Positions 52,471 through 60,629 of a stretch of 64,000 bases of DNA are shown in pieces. The DNA is taken from the NCBI RefSeq assembly GCF_001020205.1, contig NZ_CP011663.1, positions 2,170,001-2,234,000 on the forward strand. The letters are read 5' to 3'. Position 1 is the first letter of the stretch, and each line of letters begins with the position of its first letter. The position numbers were made by a program, and so were the translations under genes. This stretch comes from Clostridium sporogenes. Lineage in GTDB: Bacteria; Bacillota; Clostridia; Clostridiales; Clostridiaceae. Below the pieces are notes generated by a model. The model worked only from the letters and a program-made list of their open reading frames with translations, did no database searches and was not told the DNA's origin.

Positions 52471-52487
52471 GAGAAAATGTTTTCATA
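52471..52487 (-). promoter_or_regulatory. Putative operator (cre-like or RpiR site) upstream of gatY
   Basis: The minus-strand sequence ATGAAAACATTTTCT is a near palindrome about 55 bp before gatY. It resembles a catabolite-responsive element but has CA in the centre where CG is usual, so it may instead bind the RpiR regulator encoded next door. Confidence 0.4.
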
Positions 52488-52574
52488 GTTTATATATGTT
52501 TTTTTATGTAAATATACAATGAACTCCTGTATTTGTCTATATTAGAGCTATATAAAATAATTCTGAAAATATAA

Positions 52575-52607
52575 AAAAGAGATTTTCAATATTAAAAAAT
52601 CTCTTTT
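52575..52607 (-). terminator. Terminator of the RpiR regulator gene
   Basis: AAAAGAGATTTT and AAAATCTCTTTT form a perfect stem with a short loop directly after the stop at 52618. Confidence 0.8.
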
Positions 52608-52617
52608 CATACAGCTT

Positions 52618-53355
52618 TTAAATTATTAAATAATCTATAATAGCTCTTGATATTATAAACAAGGGTAACCTTGAAGTAACTTCAAATTCTTTAATAGCCG
52701 TTCTAGACTGTTTATGGCCTATCAATGTAATATCTGATAAATTTTCTAATTTACTATTTTTAACACAACAGCAAGTGATTAATTTTGCCCCAGTTTTAAT
52801 TGCACTTTCTGCTGACTCTACTATTTCAGGAGAGCCGATTTTTAGTGAAAAGACTATTACAAGTTCCTCTTTATTTAAAGTTTTACATATCTTTCTCATA
52901 ATATTAGGATCTACTATCAAAAATGTATTATATCCTAATAATTCTAATTTTAAATTAAATTCTTGAGCCACAAGTTCCGTAAGGCCCCTAGCTAGAATGT
53001 ATATACGCTTTGCCTCTTTTATTAACCTAACAGTTTTCAATACATTTTCTACAGAAATATTTTCTATAGTCTTTGTTACTTCTATTAAAGATTTTCCTAA
53101 TATTTCATTTGCCTTTTTGGAATCATGATTATAATCATTTTTAGCTGAAATTTTATATCTTAATTCGGAAAAACCCTCTAATCCACATTTTTTAATAGTT
53201 CTAGAAACCGTTGCTGGGGAGGTAAAAGATTTTTCTGCTACATCTACTATAGACATATTAGGTATTTTGCTTTCATTAGAATTAATATAATTAACTACTG
53301 TTTTCTCTGTTTCAGTAAGGCTATCAAAAATATTTTTATTAACTTCTATAACCAT
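52618..53355 (-). CDS. RpiR/MurR-family transcriptional regulator
   Basis: A 245-residue regulator. The N-terminal HTH_6 domain (to about 75) has NMSIVDVAEKSFTSPATVSRTIKKCGLEGFSELRYKI; a C-terminal SIS (sugar isomerase) domain (about 100-225, with RIYILARGLTELVAQEFNLKL and VIVFSLKIGSPEIVE) would bind a phosphosugar. It lies upstream of gatY on the same strand and probably controls that PTS operon. The ATG at 53355 is spaced from GGGGATG; an ATG at 53373 lies before that site. Confidence 0.9.
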   Translation of the reverse strand: MVIEVNKNIFDSLTETEKTVVNYINSNESKIPNMSIVDVAEKSFTSPATVSRTIKKCGLEGFSELRYKISAKNDYNHDSKKANEILGKSLIEVTKTIENISVENVLKTVRLIKEAKRIYILARGLTELVAQEFNLKLELLGYNTFLIVDPNIMRKICKTLNKEELVIVFSLKIGSPEIVESAESAIKTGAKLITCCCVKNSKLENLSDITLIGHKQSRTAIKEFEVTSRLPLFIISRAIIDYLII

Positions 53356-53569
53356 TTTTTCATCCCCATTCATATAATTGCTAAAAAAGCCAAATTAAAT
53401 GCTTCTAAAATTAAAATATTTAAACTACTATATAAATAATATTATAACATAATATTTTTTTCTCTAAAAATCATATATAAAATTACCTATTAATCTTTTA
53501 AACATATATAAATTATTAATACTAAAATAAATATTAAGATAATCTAATTTAATTATGATACAAATTTAT

Positions 53570-53606
53570 AAAAGCTTTTCTGTCTTTTAAAATCAGAAAA
53601 GCTTTT
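53570..53606 (-). terminator. Terminator of the acetyltransferase gene
   Basis: AAAAGCTTTTCTG and CAGAAAAGCTTTT make a perfect 13-bp stem 19 bp after the stop at 53625. Upstream of rpiR (53356-53569) nothing else is recognised. Confidence 0.8.
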
Positions 53607-53624
53607 AAATTTAAAATATTCTAA

Positions 53625-54254
53625 CTAGATATTATTGTTTACAAACTTTTTGTATAATAATTTAATATTATTACTACATAAAATGGGTATGTTTTCCTTT
53701 ATTTTTTCAATAGGCCAGTTCCACCATTTCATTTCTAATAAAATTTGAATTTCATCCTGTGAAAATCTTTTTTTTATAGGTTTAGCTGGGTTTCCAGCCA
53801 CAATGGTATATGGCTCTACATCTTTAGTAACCACTGCTCTTGTTCCTATTACGGCCCCATCATTTATTTTTATTCCCGGCATTATTATAACTTCAGTTCC
53901 TATCCATACATCATTTCCCACTACAGTATCTCCACTTTGCCTATATCCATCCTTTGAATTTTCATTAAGATCTGTATAATAGAAGGGATAGCTCGTTATC
54001 CAATCATATCTATGACCTTGATTTCCTGCCATAATAAATGTAGCTCCTGAACCTATTGAACAAAACTTTCCTATTTTTAGTTTATCAACATCATCTCTCT
54101 CTTCTGATAAATATCTTACACAATAGTCCTGAAAATGCTTAGCATGATAGTAGCCAGAATAATAAGTAAAATCACCAACTTCAATGTTCTTATTTGTAAT
54201 ATGATCCTTTATTATATAGCTATGCATCCAATTTTCAAAAATATTATTGTTCAT
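53625..54254 (-). CDS. CatB/Vat-family xenobiotic O-acetyltransferase
   Basis: A 209-residue hexapeptide-repeat (left-handed beta-helix) acetyltransferase of the normal length of the XAT family. Visible are VGDFTYYSGYYHAKHF, the turn LKIGKFCSIGSGATFIMAGNQGHRYDW with the catalytic His, then VVGNDVWIGTEVIIMPGIKINDGAVIGTRAVVTKDVEPYTIVAGNPAK. Relatives acetylate chloramphenicol or streptogramin A; many chromosomal members have unknown substrates, so resistance is not established. AGGAGG precedes the start. Confidence 0.88.
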   Translation of the reverse strand: MNNNIFENWMHSYIIKDHITNKNIEVGDFTYYSGYYHAKHFQDYCVRYLSEERDDVDKLKIGKFCSIGSGATFIMAGNQGHRYDWITSYPFYYTDLNENSKDGYRQSGDTVVGNDVWIGTEVIIMPGIKINDGAVIGTRAVVTKDVEPYTIVAGNPAKPIKKRFSQDEIQILLEMKWWNWPIEKIKENIPILCSNNIKLLYKKFVNNNI

Positions 54255-54393
54255 AAAAACTGCCTCCTATACTCTTTTTTATTATATAATTGTTATTTTT
54301 CATAAGTATAGAAGGCTTACTTGTGTGTTCTTTTTGTTGTAGACATTTTTTAACTCCTAATAAATATTTTTTATAACATATGTCATTTCTATA

Positions 54394-54801
54394 TTAATGT
54401 CCTTTTTTCTTTTGAGATTTTTTTTCCTGTCTTTTTTGAAATTTAAGTTCTTTTTTATTTTCACGATTTTCCTTTAACTTAATCTTTCTTTCTGTTTTTT
54501 TATTTTCATGATCAAGTTTTAAAGCCTGTTGTGCCTTTGTTCCAATACCTTTTTCCTGCACTGTTTTCTTAATTTTTCTTTGCATCCTTTTGGGATTAAT
54601 TTTTGTCTTATGCTTTTTGTCTATGGATATTGGATCACTAAATTTAAGATTGTAATAATTTTTTAAGATAAAATCATATACTTCATAGTCTTTAGGTTCC
54701 TGACCAAAAACCACCCTACATATTTGAATCTTATGTTGAGCCTGTTTTTCAAAAATACCTATCCAAAAAGGCTCATCAAATAAAACTGTTAATTTAATCA
54801 T
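54394..54801 (-). CDS. yjdF: YjdF family protein (DUF2992)
   Basis: A 135-residue protein starting MIKLTVLFDEPFWIGIFE, with VVFGQEPKDYEVYDFIL and a very basic lysine-rich helical C-terminus (KTKINPKRMQRKIKK to QKKKGH), as in YjdF proteins. Function is unknown. The leader carries a yjdF-motif riboswitch, which in other bacteria responds to azaaromatic compounds. A GGAGGAGG ribosome site stands just before the start. Confidence 0.9.
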   Translation of the reverse strand: MIKLTVLFDEPFWIGIFEKQAQHKIQICRVVFGQEPKDYEVYDFILKNYYNLKFSDPISIDKKHKTKINPKRMQRKIKKTVQEKGIGTKAQQALKLDHENKKTERKIKLKENRENKKELKFQKRQEKKSQKKKGH

Positions 54802-54825
54802 TTTCCTCCTCCTGTTATACAGCTA

Positions 54826-54908
54826 AATTTAGAGAATGGACAACCCCAGGAGGGCAGGTTACTGAGGGTTAATTACCCTATTCGGACTACCAACCGAATC
54901 GTGTTTTT
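54826..54908 (-). ncRNA. yjdF-motif riboswitch
   Basis: On the minus strand the leader reads AAAACACGATTCGGTTGG, TAGTCCGAATAGGG, TTAACCCTCAGTAACCTGCC, CTCCTGGGGTTGTCC and CATTCTCTAAATTT in order. It has an ATTCGG/CCGAAT stem and a GGGTAATTAACCC hairpin. This matches the yjdF motif as I recall it, and it lies directly upstream of a yjdF-family gene. It ends close to the GGAGG site, so control of translation start is likely. Confidence 0.82.
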
Positions 54909-55188
54909 ATCTCAAAGCTATTTATTTCAATATTATTATACCATTAATATTTATTCATTAAAATATGATTTTTAAAGCTTTATAATTATAAGTTTAGTTA
55001 ATTATCTTAATTATAAAAACTTTTCTTAAATTTATTTTTATTACAAAGGAATATATTCAACTATTATTTATAAAAAATAATCTATTAATCATTAGTTTCT
55101 TATAAATCTATTTTAATATGTTAGTTTTACTTTGATATTGATTTTCAATTTCATAAATGTTAGTATATAAATATGAATTCATAAATTT

Positions 55189-55366
55189 TAACAAGATAGG
55201 ATAAAATTATATAAATGTTACAATTATTGTTTCTAAAAGATAATTTATTCTTAAATATTATCTCAATAAAAAACTGATTAATCTATCCTTGTTAGGAAAT
55301 TCAGTAATCGTCCCTATTTTAAATATTAATTTTATTTTTTAACAAAGTTAATATTTTAAATAGGGA
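55189..55366 (+). other. Structured region with terminator-like hairpin upstream of DAHP synthase
   Basis: TAACAAGATAGGAT (55189-55202) can pair with ATCTATCCTTGTTA (55281-55294). Further on, TCCCTATTTTAAATATTAA (55311-55329) pairs with 55348-55366 with one mismatch, followed by TTTT. No gene on either strand obviously ends here. No T-box sequence was found. A possible promoter for aroF (a -10 like TATAAA near 55465) lies after it. The rest of 54909-55514 shows no gene. Confidence 0.45.
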
Positions 55367-55514
55367 TTTTCAAACAGCTATTGTCAATAAAAAATTGTTA
55401 TATGATACTTAAAACATCTCATGAAGTTACTTAAAAATCTATCTAAAAAATTAACTTTTTGTGTATAAAATATACAAATAAACTCACATTTTATTTTATA
55501 GGGAGGCTTTTATA

Positions 55515-56516
55515 ATGTTTATTGTTTTAGATCAATCTACAGTAAATATAATTGATGATATTGATTGCTATCTCAATAAATTAGGGATAGCATATGAAAT
55601 TCATAAAACACAGAGTTCATATATTATTTATATAAAAGATAATTTACCTAAACAAAATATTGACTATTTAAAAAATAATTTAAAGGTGAAAATAATATCT
55701 TCGGATTTTGGAATATTAGTAAACAAAAAACAAAAGGATAAAACTATTATTAAGTTAAATGATTTATTAATTGGGAATAAAAATATAACATTTATCTCTG
55801 GGCCTTGTTCAGTAGAATCAGAAGAACAGATAATAGAAACCTCTAAGCAAGTAAAAAAATATGGAGCAAATATTCTTAGAGGTGGTGCATTTAAACCTAG
55901 AACATCCCCTTATGATTTTCAAGGATTAGGAAAAGAAGGTATAAAACTATTATATAAAGCAAAACAAATTACAGGTCTACCTATAGTTAGTGAAATAATG
56001 TGTGTACAAGATTTACAACTATTTTATGATTATGTAGATATAATTCAAGTGGGCGCTAGAAATATGCAAAACTATTCCTTATTAAAAGAACTTGGGAAAA
56101 TAAATAAACCTATCTTACTTAAAAGAGGGCTTAGTGCTAGCATAAAAGAATTTCTATTAAGTGCTGAATACATAATGCTAAATGGTAATGATAAAATTAT
56201 ACTTTGTGAAAGAGGTATTCGTACATATGAGAATTATACAAGAAATACAATGGATATCTCAGCCATATCACTTATTAAAACTCTAACTCATTTACCTGTT
56301 TTTGCAGATCCTAGTCATGCTACTGGAAATAGGCAACTTATTATGCCCTTAACTTTAGCTTCTGTAGCTGCAGGAGCAGATGGAATAGTTATTGAATCCC
56401 ATATATGTCCTGAAAAAGCTTTATCAGATGGTGAACAATCTATTTTACCTCTAGAACTAAAAAAAATAATCTCTATTTCTAATAAAATTAAATCTCTTTG
56501 TAATGAAACCTTATAA
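55515..56516 (+). CDS. aroF: 3-deoxy-7-phosphoheptulonate (DAHP) synthase, AroA-beta/KDOPS-like type
   Basis: A 333-residue enzyme of the shikimate pathway, joining PEP and erythrose-4-phosphate. A ferredoxin-like regulatory domain (residues about 1-75) precedes the barrel. The barrel has FISGPCSVESEEQ, LRGGAFKPRTSPYDFQG, DIIQVGARNMQNY, ILLKRGLSASIKEFLLSAEYI, LCERGIRTYE and FADPSHATGNRQLI, typical of the type I-beta family. It converges on a salicylate synthase gene, which uses chorismate, the product of this pathway. AGGGAGGC precedes the ATG. Confidence 0.93.
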   Translation: MFIVLDQSTVNIIDDIDCYLNKLGIAYEIHKTQSSYIIYIKDNLPKQNIDYLKNNLKVKIISSDFGILVNKKQKDKTIIKLNDLLIGNKNITFISGPCSVESEEQIIETSKQVKKYGANILRGGAFKPRTSPYDFQGLGKEGIKLLYKAKQITGLPIVSEIMCVQDLQLFYDYVDIIQVGARNMQNYSLLKELGKINKPILLKRGLSASIKEFLLSAEYIMLNGNDKIILCERGIRTYENYTRNTMDISAISLIKTLTHLPVFADPSHATGNRQLIMPLTLASVAAGADGIVIESHICPEKALSDGEQSILPLELKKIISISNKIKSLCNETL

Positions 56517-56589
56517 TTAGTTGATAAATTGAAATAATTATAAAACATATTAAGAAATGTTATTTAAATTTTAAATATGTACAATGGTA

Positions 56590-56618
56590 CTGTCGCACTA
56601 AAAAAATTAGTGCGACAG
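56590..56618. terminator. Symmetric stem-loop between convergent aroF and salicylate synthase genes
   Basis: CTGTCGCACTAA and TTAGTGCGACAG are perfect 12-bp arms. There is no long T-run, but the location between convergent genes suits a shared terminator. Confidence 0.6.
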
Positions 56619-56686
56619 CAAATTTATAATATAAAAAGTGTTTGTTAAAGAAGTTGTCACGTAAATTATAAAAATTTTATGTAGAA

Positions 56687-58057
56687 TTATTCTATGGAAA
56701 TTAATTTTTTTGAAACACTACTTAATTTTTCACAAGTTTCTACTAATTCTCTTTCTGGTAATGATAATTCAACAATTCCAGCTCCTGCACGCAACCATGT
56801 ATGTTTATCATCTTGATATATAGAACGTAAAACAAGAGCTGCATCTATCGTGCCATCACTATCATAGGTTAAAACACTACCACTATAAAGATTTCTAGGT
56901 TCCTCCTCTAGTCTTTCAATAGCTTCAATAGCTTCCTTTTTAGGAATTCCTGATGCTGTTACTGCTGGGAAAAGCGCATTGAATCCATGCCATTCATTAT
57001 ATTCCTTTTTTAATTTTCCTTTTAGCCTTGATGCTAAATGTTGAACAGTTCCTCTCTTTAACACAGACATGAATTCATTAACATGTACACTATTTAGCTC
57101 ACAAACTTTTTCTAATTCTTCATAGGCTAGTTTTACAGATACAGCATGTTCTGCAATTTCTTTTGGATCCCTTAATAGCTCTTCTTTTAATTTATTTGTT
57201 TCATCTTCACTTATTCCTACAGCTCTAGTGCCCGCAAGAGGAAATGTACTAACCACTCCATCTTTATTTACTTCAGCAACTGTTTCCGGGCTATACCCTA
57301 TTACTTGTAATCCTTGTAAATTTAATATATAAGATCTAGCTGGGTTATTAACTCGTCTTCCCGCAACATAACTTCCAAGTATATCTAACTTTTCATCTAT
57401 TAAAATTCTTCGAGAAAGAATAACTTTTTCATATTTTTTATCCTTAATTTCTTCTACAGCTTTTTTTACAATACTTTTATAATACTCTGCTTTCTCATCA
57501 AAAATATTCACTTTCATCATTTTAGATTTTTCTATTCTATGTTCTAATTCATACTCTTTTTTAATGTCTCTATTTAACTTTTCTACAAATTCATTCATTT
57601 TAACTAAATCTTCAGAATTTAATGCTCTAATTAAAATTTCTCCATTTTTTAATCGTATTTCTAATTTTGGGATAAGCATCTTAAGAAGGGAATTGTCCTC
57701 TTTTGTTAAAGGTAATCCATAATTGTAGTACGCTAGTCCAAAATTTGCAATGCCATAAGCACGCCAATTTTTTAGAGGAATAGACATAAATGCATTATGA
57801 AGGGTAGTATTTATATCCTCGTTATCAAAAGTTGAAGTTTTTCCCATTAACTCCATTGTAACTTTATCCGGTGTAGCTATAACTGTAGCAAATCTTCCTA
57901 TTCCAATTGACAATTCTCCATTGTTTTCATACATAATATAATCTTTATAAAAACTGTTTTCACAAATTTGTACCGCAGTAAAATACATATCTTTATTTAA
58001 TAATTTTTTTTCTTCATAATATGATATTATCTTATAATCATCTGATATATTATTCAT
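56687..58057 (-). CDS. Salicylate synthase / isochorismate synthase (MST family, Irp9/MbtI type)
   Basis: A 456-residue chorismate-utilising enzyme. The C-terminal domain (about 195-450) has KKYEKVILSRRI, VSTFPLAGTRAVG, LLRDPKEIAEHAVSV, VQHLASRLKGKL, LFPAVTASGIPKKEAIEAIE and YSGSVLTYDSDGTIDAALVLRSIY. This motif set and the length fit bifunctional salicylate synthases, which convert chorismate through isochorismate to salicylate and pyruvate; plain isochorismate or anthranilate synthase is the alternative. Two Fur-box palindromes lie in the promoter region, so it is probably made under iron limitation. No NRPS or siderophore export gene is in the window. Confidence 0.85.
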   Translation of the reverse strand: MNNISDDYKIISYYEEKKLLNKDMYFTAVQICENSFYKDYIMYENNGELSIGIGRFATVIATPDKVTMELMGKTSTFDNEDINTTLHNAFMSIPLKNWRAYGIANFGLAYYNYGLPLTKEDNSLLKMLIPKLEIRLKNGEILIRALNSEDLVKMNEFVEKLNRDIKKEYELEHRIEKSKMMKVNIFDEKAEYYKSIVKKAVEEIKDKKYEKVILSRRILIDEKLDILGSYVAGRRVNNPARSYILNLQGLQVIGYSPETVAEVNKDGVVSTFPLAGTRAVGISEDETNKLKEELLRDPKEIAEHAVSVKLAYEELEKVCELNSVHVNEFMSVLKRGTVQHLASRLKGKLKKEYNEWHGFNALFPAVTASGIPKKEAIEAIERLEEEPRNLYSGSVLTYDSDGTIDAALVLRSIYQDDKHTWLRAGAGIVELSLPERELVETCEKLSSVSKKLISIE

Positions 58058-58117
58058 TACACACCTTCCTTTAACAATATTGGTTAATTTTTACTAAGTA
58101 ATTTTCATTATATCATA

Positions 58118-58162
58118 ATTGATAAATATTATCAATTCATAATGATAATTTTTATTATCATT
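58118..58162 (-). promoter_or_regulatory. Two Fur boxes upstream of the salicylate synthase gene
   Basis: ATTGATAAATATTATCAAT (58118-58136) and the 22-bp palindrome at 58141-58162 (AATGATAAT, TTTT, ATTATCATT) both match the GATAATNATTATC-type Fur consensus. They lie 60-105 bp before the start codon. Fur binding is inferred. Confidence 0.85.
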
Positions 58163-58319
58163 TTAAAATATGATATTTGAGCTTAATTTATAATAGATAA
58201 ATTTAAAAATAAAATTATCCACTGGAACTTGGCAAAATTATTCTATAGTGTTCATTAACAAAGTCCATTAAAATATTTTTATCTCATGTTCCTAAATAAA
58301 AATATTTTAATATAAAAAG

Positions 58320-58359
58320 ATGCCCTCACTGCTTTAAAAAACATTGAGGACATTTTTTT
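58320..58359. terminator. Terminator after the YoaP-like gene
   Basis: TGCCCTCA and TGAGGACA form a stem with one mismatch, with T-runs outside on the plus strand and CTTTTT on the minus strand. It lies just beyond the stop at 58363. Confidence 0.65.
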
Positions 58360-58362
58360 ATT

Positions 58363-59121
58363 TTAAAAACCTTTTTTCTCAAGGAACTTCTTAAACTTAT
58401 TCTCTGATAATATTTCATTAGTTATAAATTTACCATCATAAAAAAGGCTATATGTGGTAAATGGTGAAGGTGCATTCTGAGCTTGCTGCTTAGATTCATA
58501 CTTTATCAATGAAAATTTCACCTTTTTTAATTGAGCAATCTCTTTAATTAATGGTGCATATTTATCAGTATGTGGGCATTGATTTGAGTAATATAAAACC
58601 ATTCCCTTTTCATTAATTGTACCATTTTTACAACACTCTTTAAATTTTGGCTTTGCTTCATTTTCATCAAAAGGAAGGTACAACAGTTCATAATAAGGCT
58701 CCGCTGTATCACATATCTTAAACCCTTTATATTTTAAGTATTTAGGATCTGACAAAAAGGGCATTTTCTTTTTTGATGAAAGGATAACAAGCCCCTTTTT
58801 ATTCTGCTTTTTTGCATCCATAATACATTCTTCCAACAATTTGTTTGCATGACCCTGGCCTTTAAACTGACCAGAAACCCAAAAACAATTGATAAACATA
58901 TATACCGGAGCTTCAATTGGACACCATGCATTTTCAGCAGGAATATATTCTATAAATACCTTACCACGTACATTAAGCTTTTTGAAAATAAGCCCTTCAT
59001 TAAATTGTTTTTTCATCCAATTTTTCTTAGCCGATATACAAGTTTCTCCTTTTTTATCTGATATAGCACAACAAATGTGTTCTTTATCAATATTTTCATT
59101 ATTAACACCTATGATATTCAT
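58363..59121 (-). CDS. GNAT acetyltransferase with C-terminal YoaP thioredoxin-like domain
   Basis: A 252-residue two-domain protein. The N-terminal GNAT domain (to about 150) has VYMFINCFWVSGQFKGQGHANKLLEECI with the acetyl-CoA loop QFKGQGHA. The C-terminal domain (about 170-250) starts VLYYSNQCPHTDKYAPLI, a thioredoxin-like fold with CPHT at the redox position, as in YoaP. Substrate is unknown. It has several surface-type cysteines in the N-terminal part (ICCAISDKKGETCISAK). Monocistronic; AAGGAGA precedes the start. Confidence 0.85.
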   Translation of the reverse strand: MNIIGVNNENIDKEHICCAISDKKGETCISAKKNWMKKQFNEGLIFKKLNVRGKVFIEYIPAENAWCPIEAPVYMFINCFWVSGQFKGQGHANKLLEECIMDAKKQNKKGLVILSSKKKMPFLSDPKYLKYKGFKICDTAEPYYELLYLPFDENEAKPKFKECCKNGTINEKGMVLYYSNQCPHTDKYAPLIKEIAQLKKVKFSLIKYESKQQAQNAPSPFTTYSLFYDGKFITNEILSENKFKKFLEKKGF

Positions 59122-59321
59122 AAATTATTATCTCCTTGATATTTAAATTTATCTTTAATATATAATTTTATTATACCAAGGATATTATGACACCTGCATG
59201 TCATATTAAAAATCTTCCCTATTATTAATTTTTATTTTCAATATTTATATTAATATACCATTCTAATTTAATATTTGTTTTAAAATTTTAATATTTCTAA
59301 TGTAGTTTATTTAAATTACTC

Positions 59322-60191
59322 CTATAATAATCTATATATATCTTCTTTGTAATAAAAATCTCCGTTTAATATATTCTCTATTATATTTATTAATTTTTCT
59401 TTATCCCTAGGTAGGGTACCTCTTAATGCTACATAATTAGAAGCATGATTACTTCTGAATATACAATTAGTTACATTCATGTTTTCTAGCATTAATTTTG
59501 TTTCTTCCATAACCTCTTCTGGTTTTAATAAAGTAATCTCTCCTCTTTTCACCTGTTCGATCATCTCTGTGCCTTCATCTAAAAGAAGCGTTAATAAACC
59601 AACATAATCTGGATCTATTAAAGATAATGCTCTACCTGTTTCTATGGCATGCTGTTGCCATTTTTCTTTTCCCCCAAGACCAGATATTACAGTTATAGAT
59701 GATTTTATACCACTAATCCTTGCTTTTTTAGAAGCTTCTATATATTCCTCAACTTTAACTCCCTTATTGATGTCCTCTAAAATTTCTGGACTACCACTTT
59801 CTAATCCCATATAAACTATTCCTAATCCTAATTCTCTAAGCTCTTTTAGTTCTTCTATGGATTTTCTTAATACATCTTTAGCTGTAGCATATATACCAAC
59901 TCTTTCACACTGAGGATGAGTTTCTTTTATTTTTAGTAATATTTTTTTTAGAGTTTCTGTTTTTAAACAAAGTGCATCACCATCTGCTAAAAATATTCTA
60001 TTTATTCTTCTATAATATAATTTACTCTCTTCTAAGTCCTCAAATATTTCCTCTAAATTTCTTACTCTAAACTTCTCATTTTTATACATAGAACAAAAAC
60101 TACATTTATTATGAGAACAACCTATAGTGATCTGTAAAATTAAACTATTTGCTTCGCTAGGTGGTCTAAATATAGCGCCTTCATATTTCAT
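59322..60191 (-). CDS. Radical SAM protein of unknown function
   Basis: A 289-residue radical SAM protein whose cluster motif is CSHNKCSFC (C-x4-C-x2-C) near residue 25, preceded by EGAIFRPPSEANSLILQITIG. FLADGDALCLKTETLKKIL, YMGLESGSPEILEDINKGV and VISGLGGKEKWQQHA are barrel elements typical of a widespread clostridial family. No auxiliary Fe-S domain is seen. The substrate is not known and neighbours give no hint. Confidence 0.85.
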   Translation of the reverse strand: MKYEGAIFRPPSEANSLILQITIGCSHNKCSFCSMYKNEKFRVRNLEEIFEDLEESKLYYRRINRIFLADGDALCLKTETLKKILLKIKETHPQCERVGIYATAKDVLRKSIEELKELRELGLGIVYMGLESGSPEILEDINKGVKVEEYIEASKKARISGIKSSITVISGLGGKEKWQQHAIETGRALSLIDPDYVGLLTLLLDEGTEMIEQVKRGEITLLKPEEVMEETKLMLENMNVTNCIFRSNHASNYVALRGTLPRDKEKLINIIENILNGDFYYKEDIYRLL

Positions 60192-60629
60192 AAACTTCTC
60201 AATACCTCCGTTAAAAATACTTTAATCTTATTCATGAAAATTTTCATCTTTTGTTCTATACTAAAATCTTCACATTTTTTAGTTAATTTTTATAAAATAT
60301 CATTTTAATAAGTACTACTTATTAAACATGTTCCTTCAATTTAATTATATTCTATTATCTTCCTTTATTCCAATAATTATTTAGGGACGGTTCATTTACA
60401 TATTATATATTTTTTAACATATGTAACTTATATTTATATATTTTATACTATATTTTTAACATGCAATGTAAATTGATAATAAATTTCAAATAACAAAACC
60501 TCTTATTTAATCAATTTATGTATAAATAAAACTGGAAATTTAAATTTTTTAACAATAAATTGATAAAAAATTAACTATTATCTGATATAATAAATATAGA
60601 ACTAAATATACTTTTTAGGAGGAAAGAAT
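60192..60629. other. Intergenic region before gldA, with one REP-like repeat
   Basis: No gene is seen. It contains AGGGACGGTTCATTTA at 60383-60398, one of several copies of a short repeat in this part of the window. A -10 like TATAAT lies near 60586 without a clear -35. Confidence 0.5.

Noticed and set aside
54909..55514. Possible T-box leader for aroF
   Set aside because: No AGGGTGGNACCGCG-type T-box sequence is present, only AT-rich inverted repeats.
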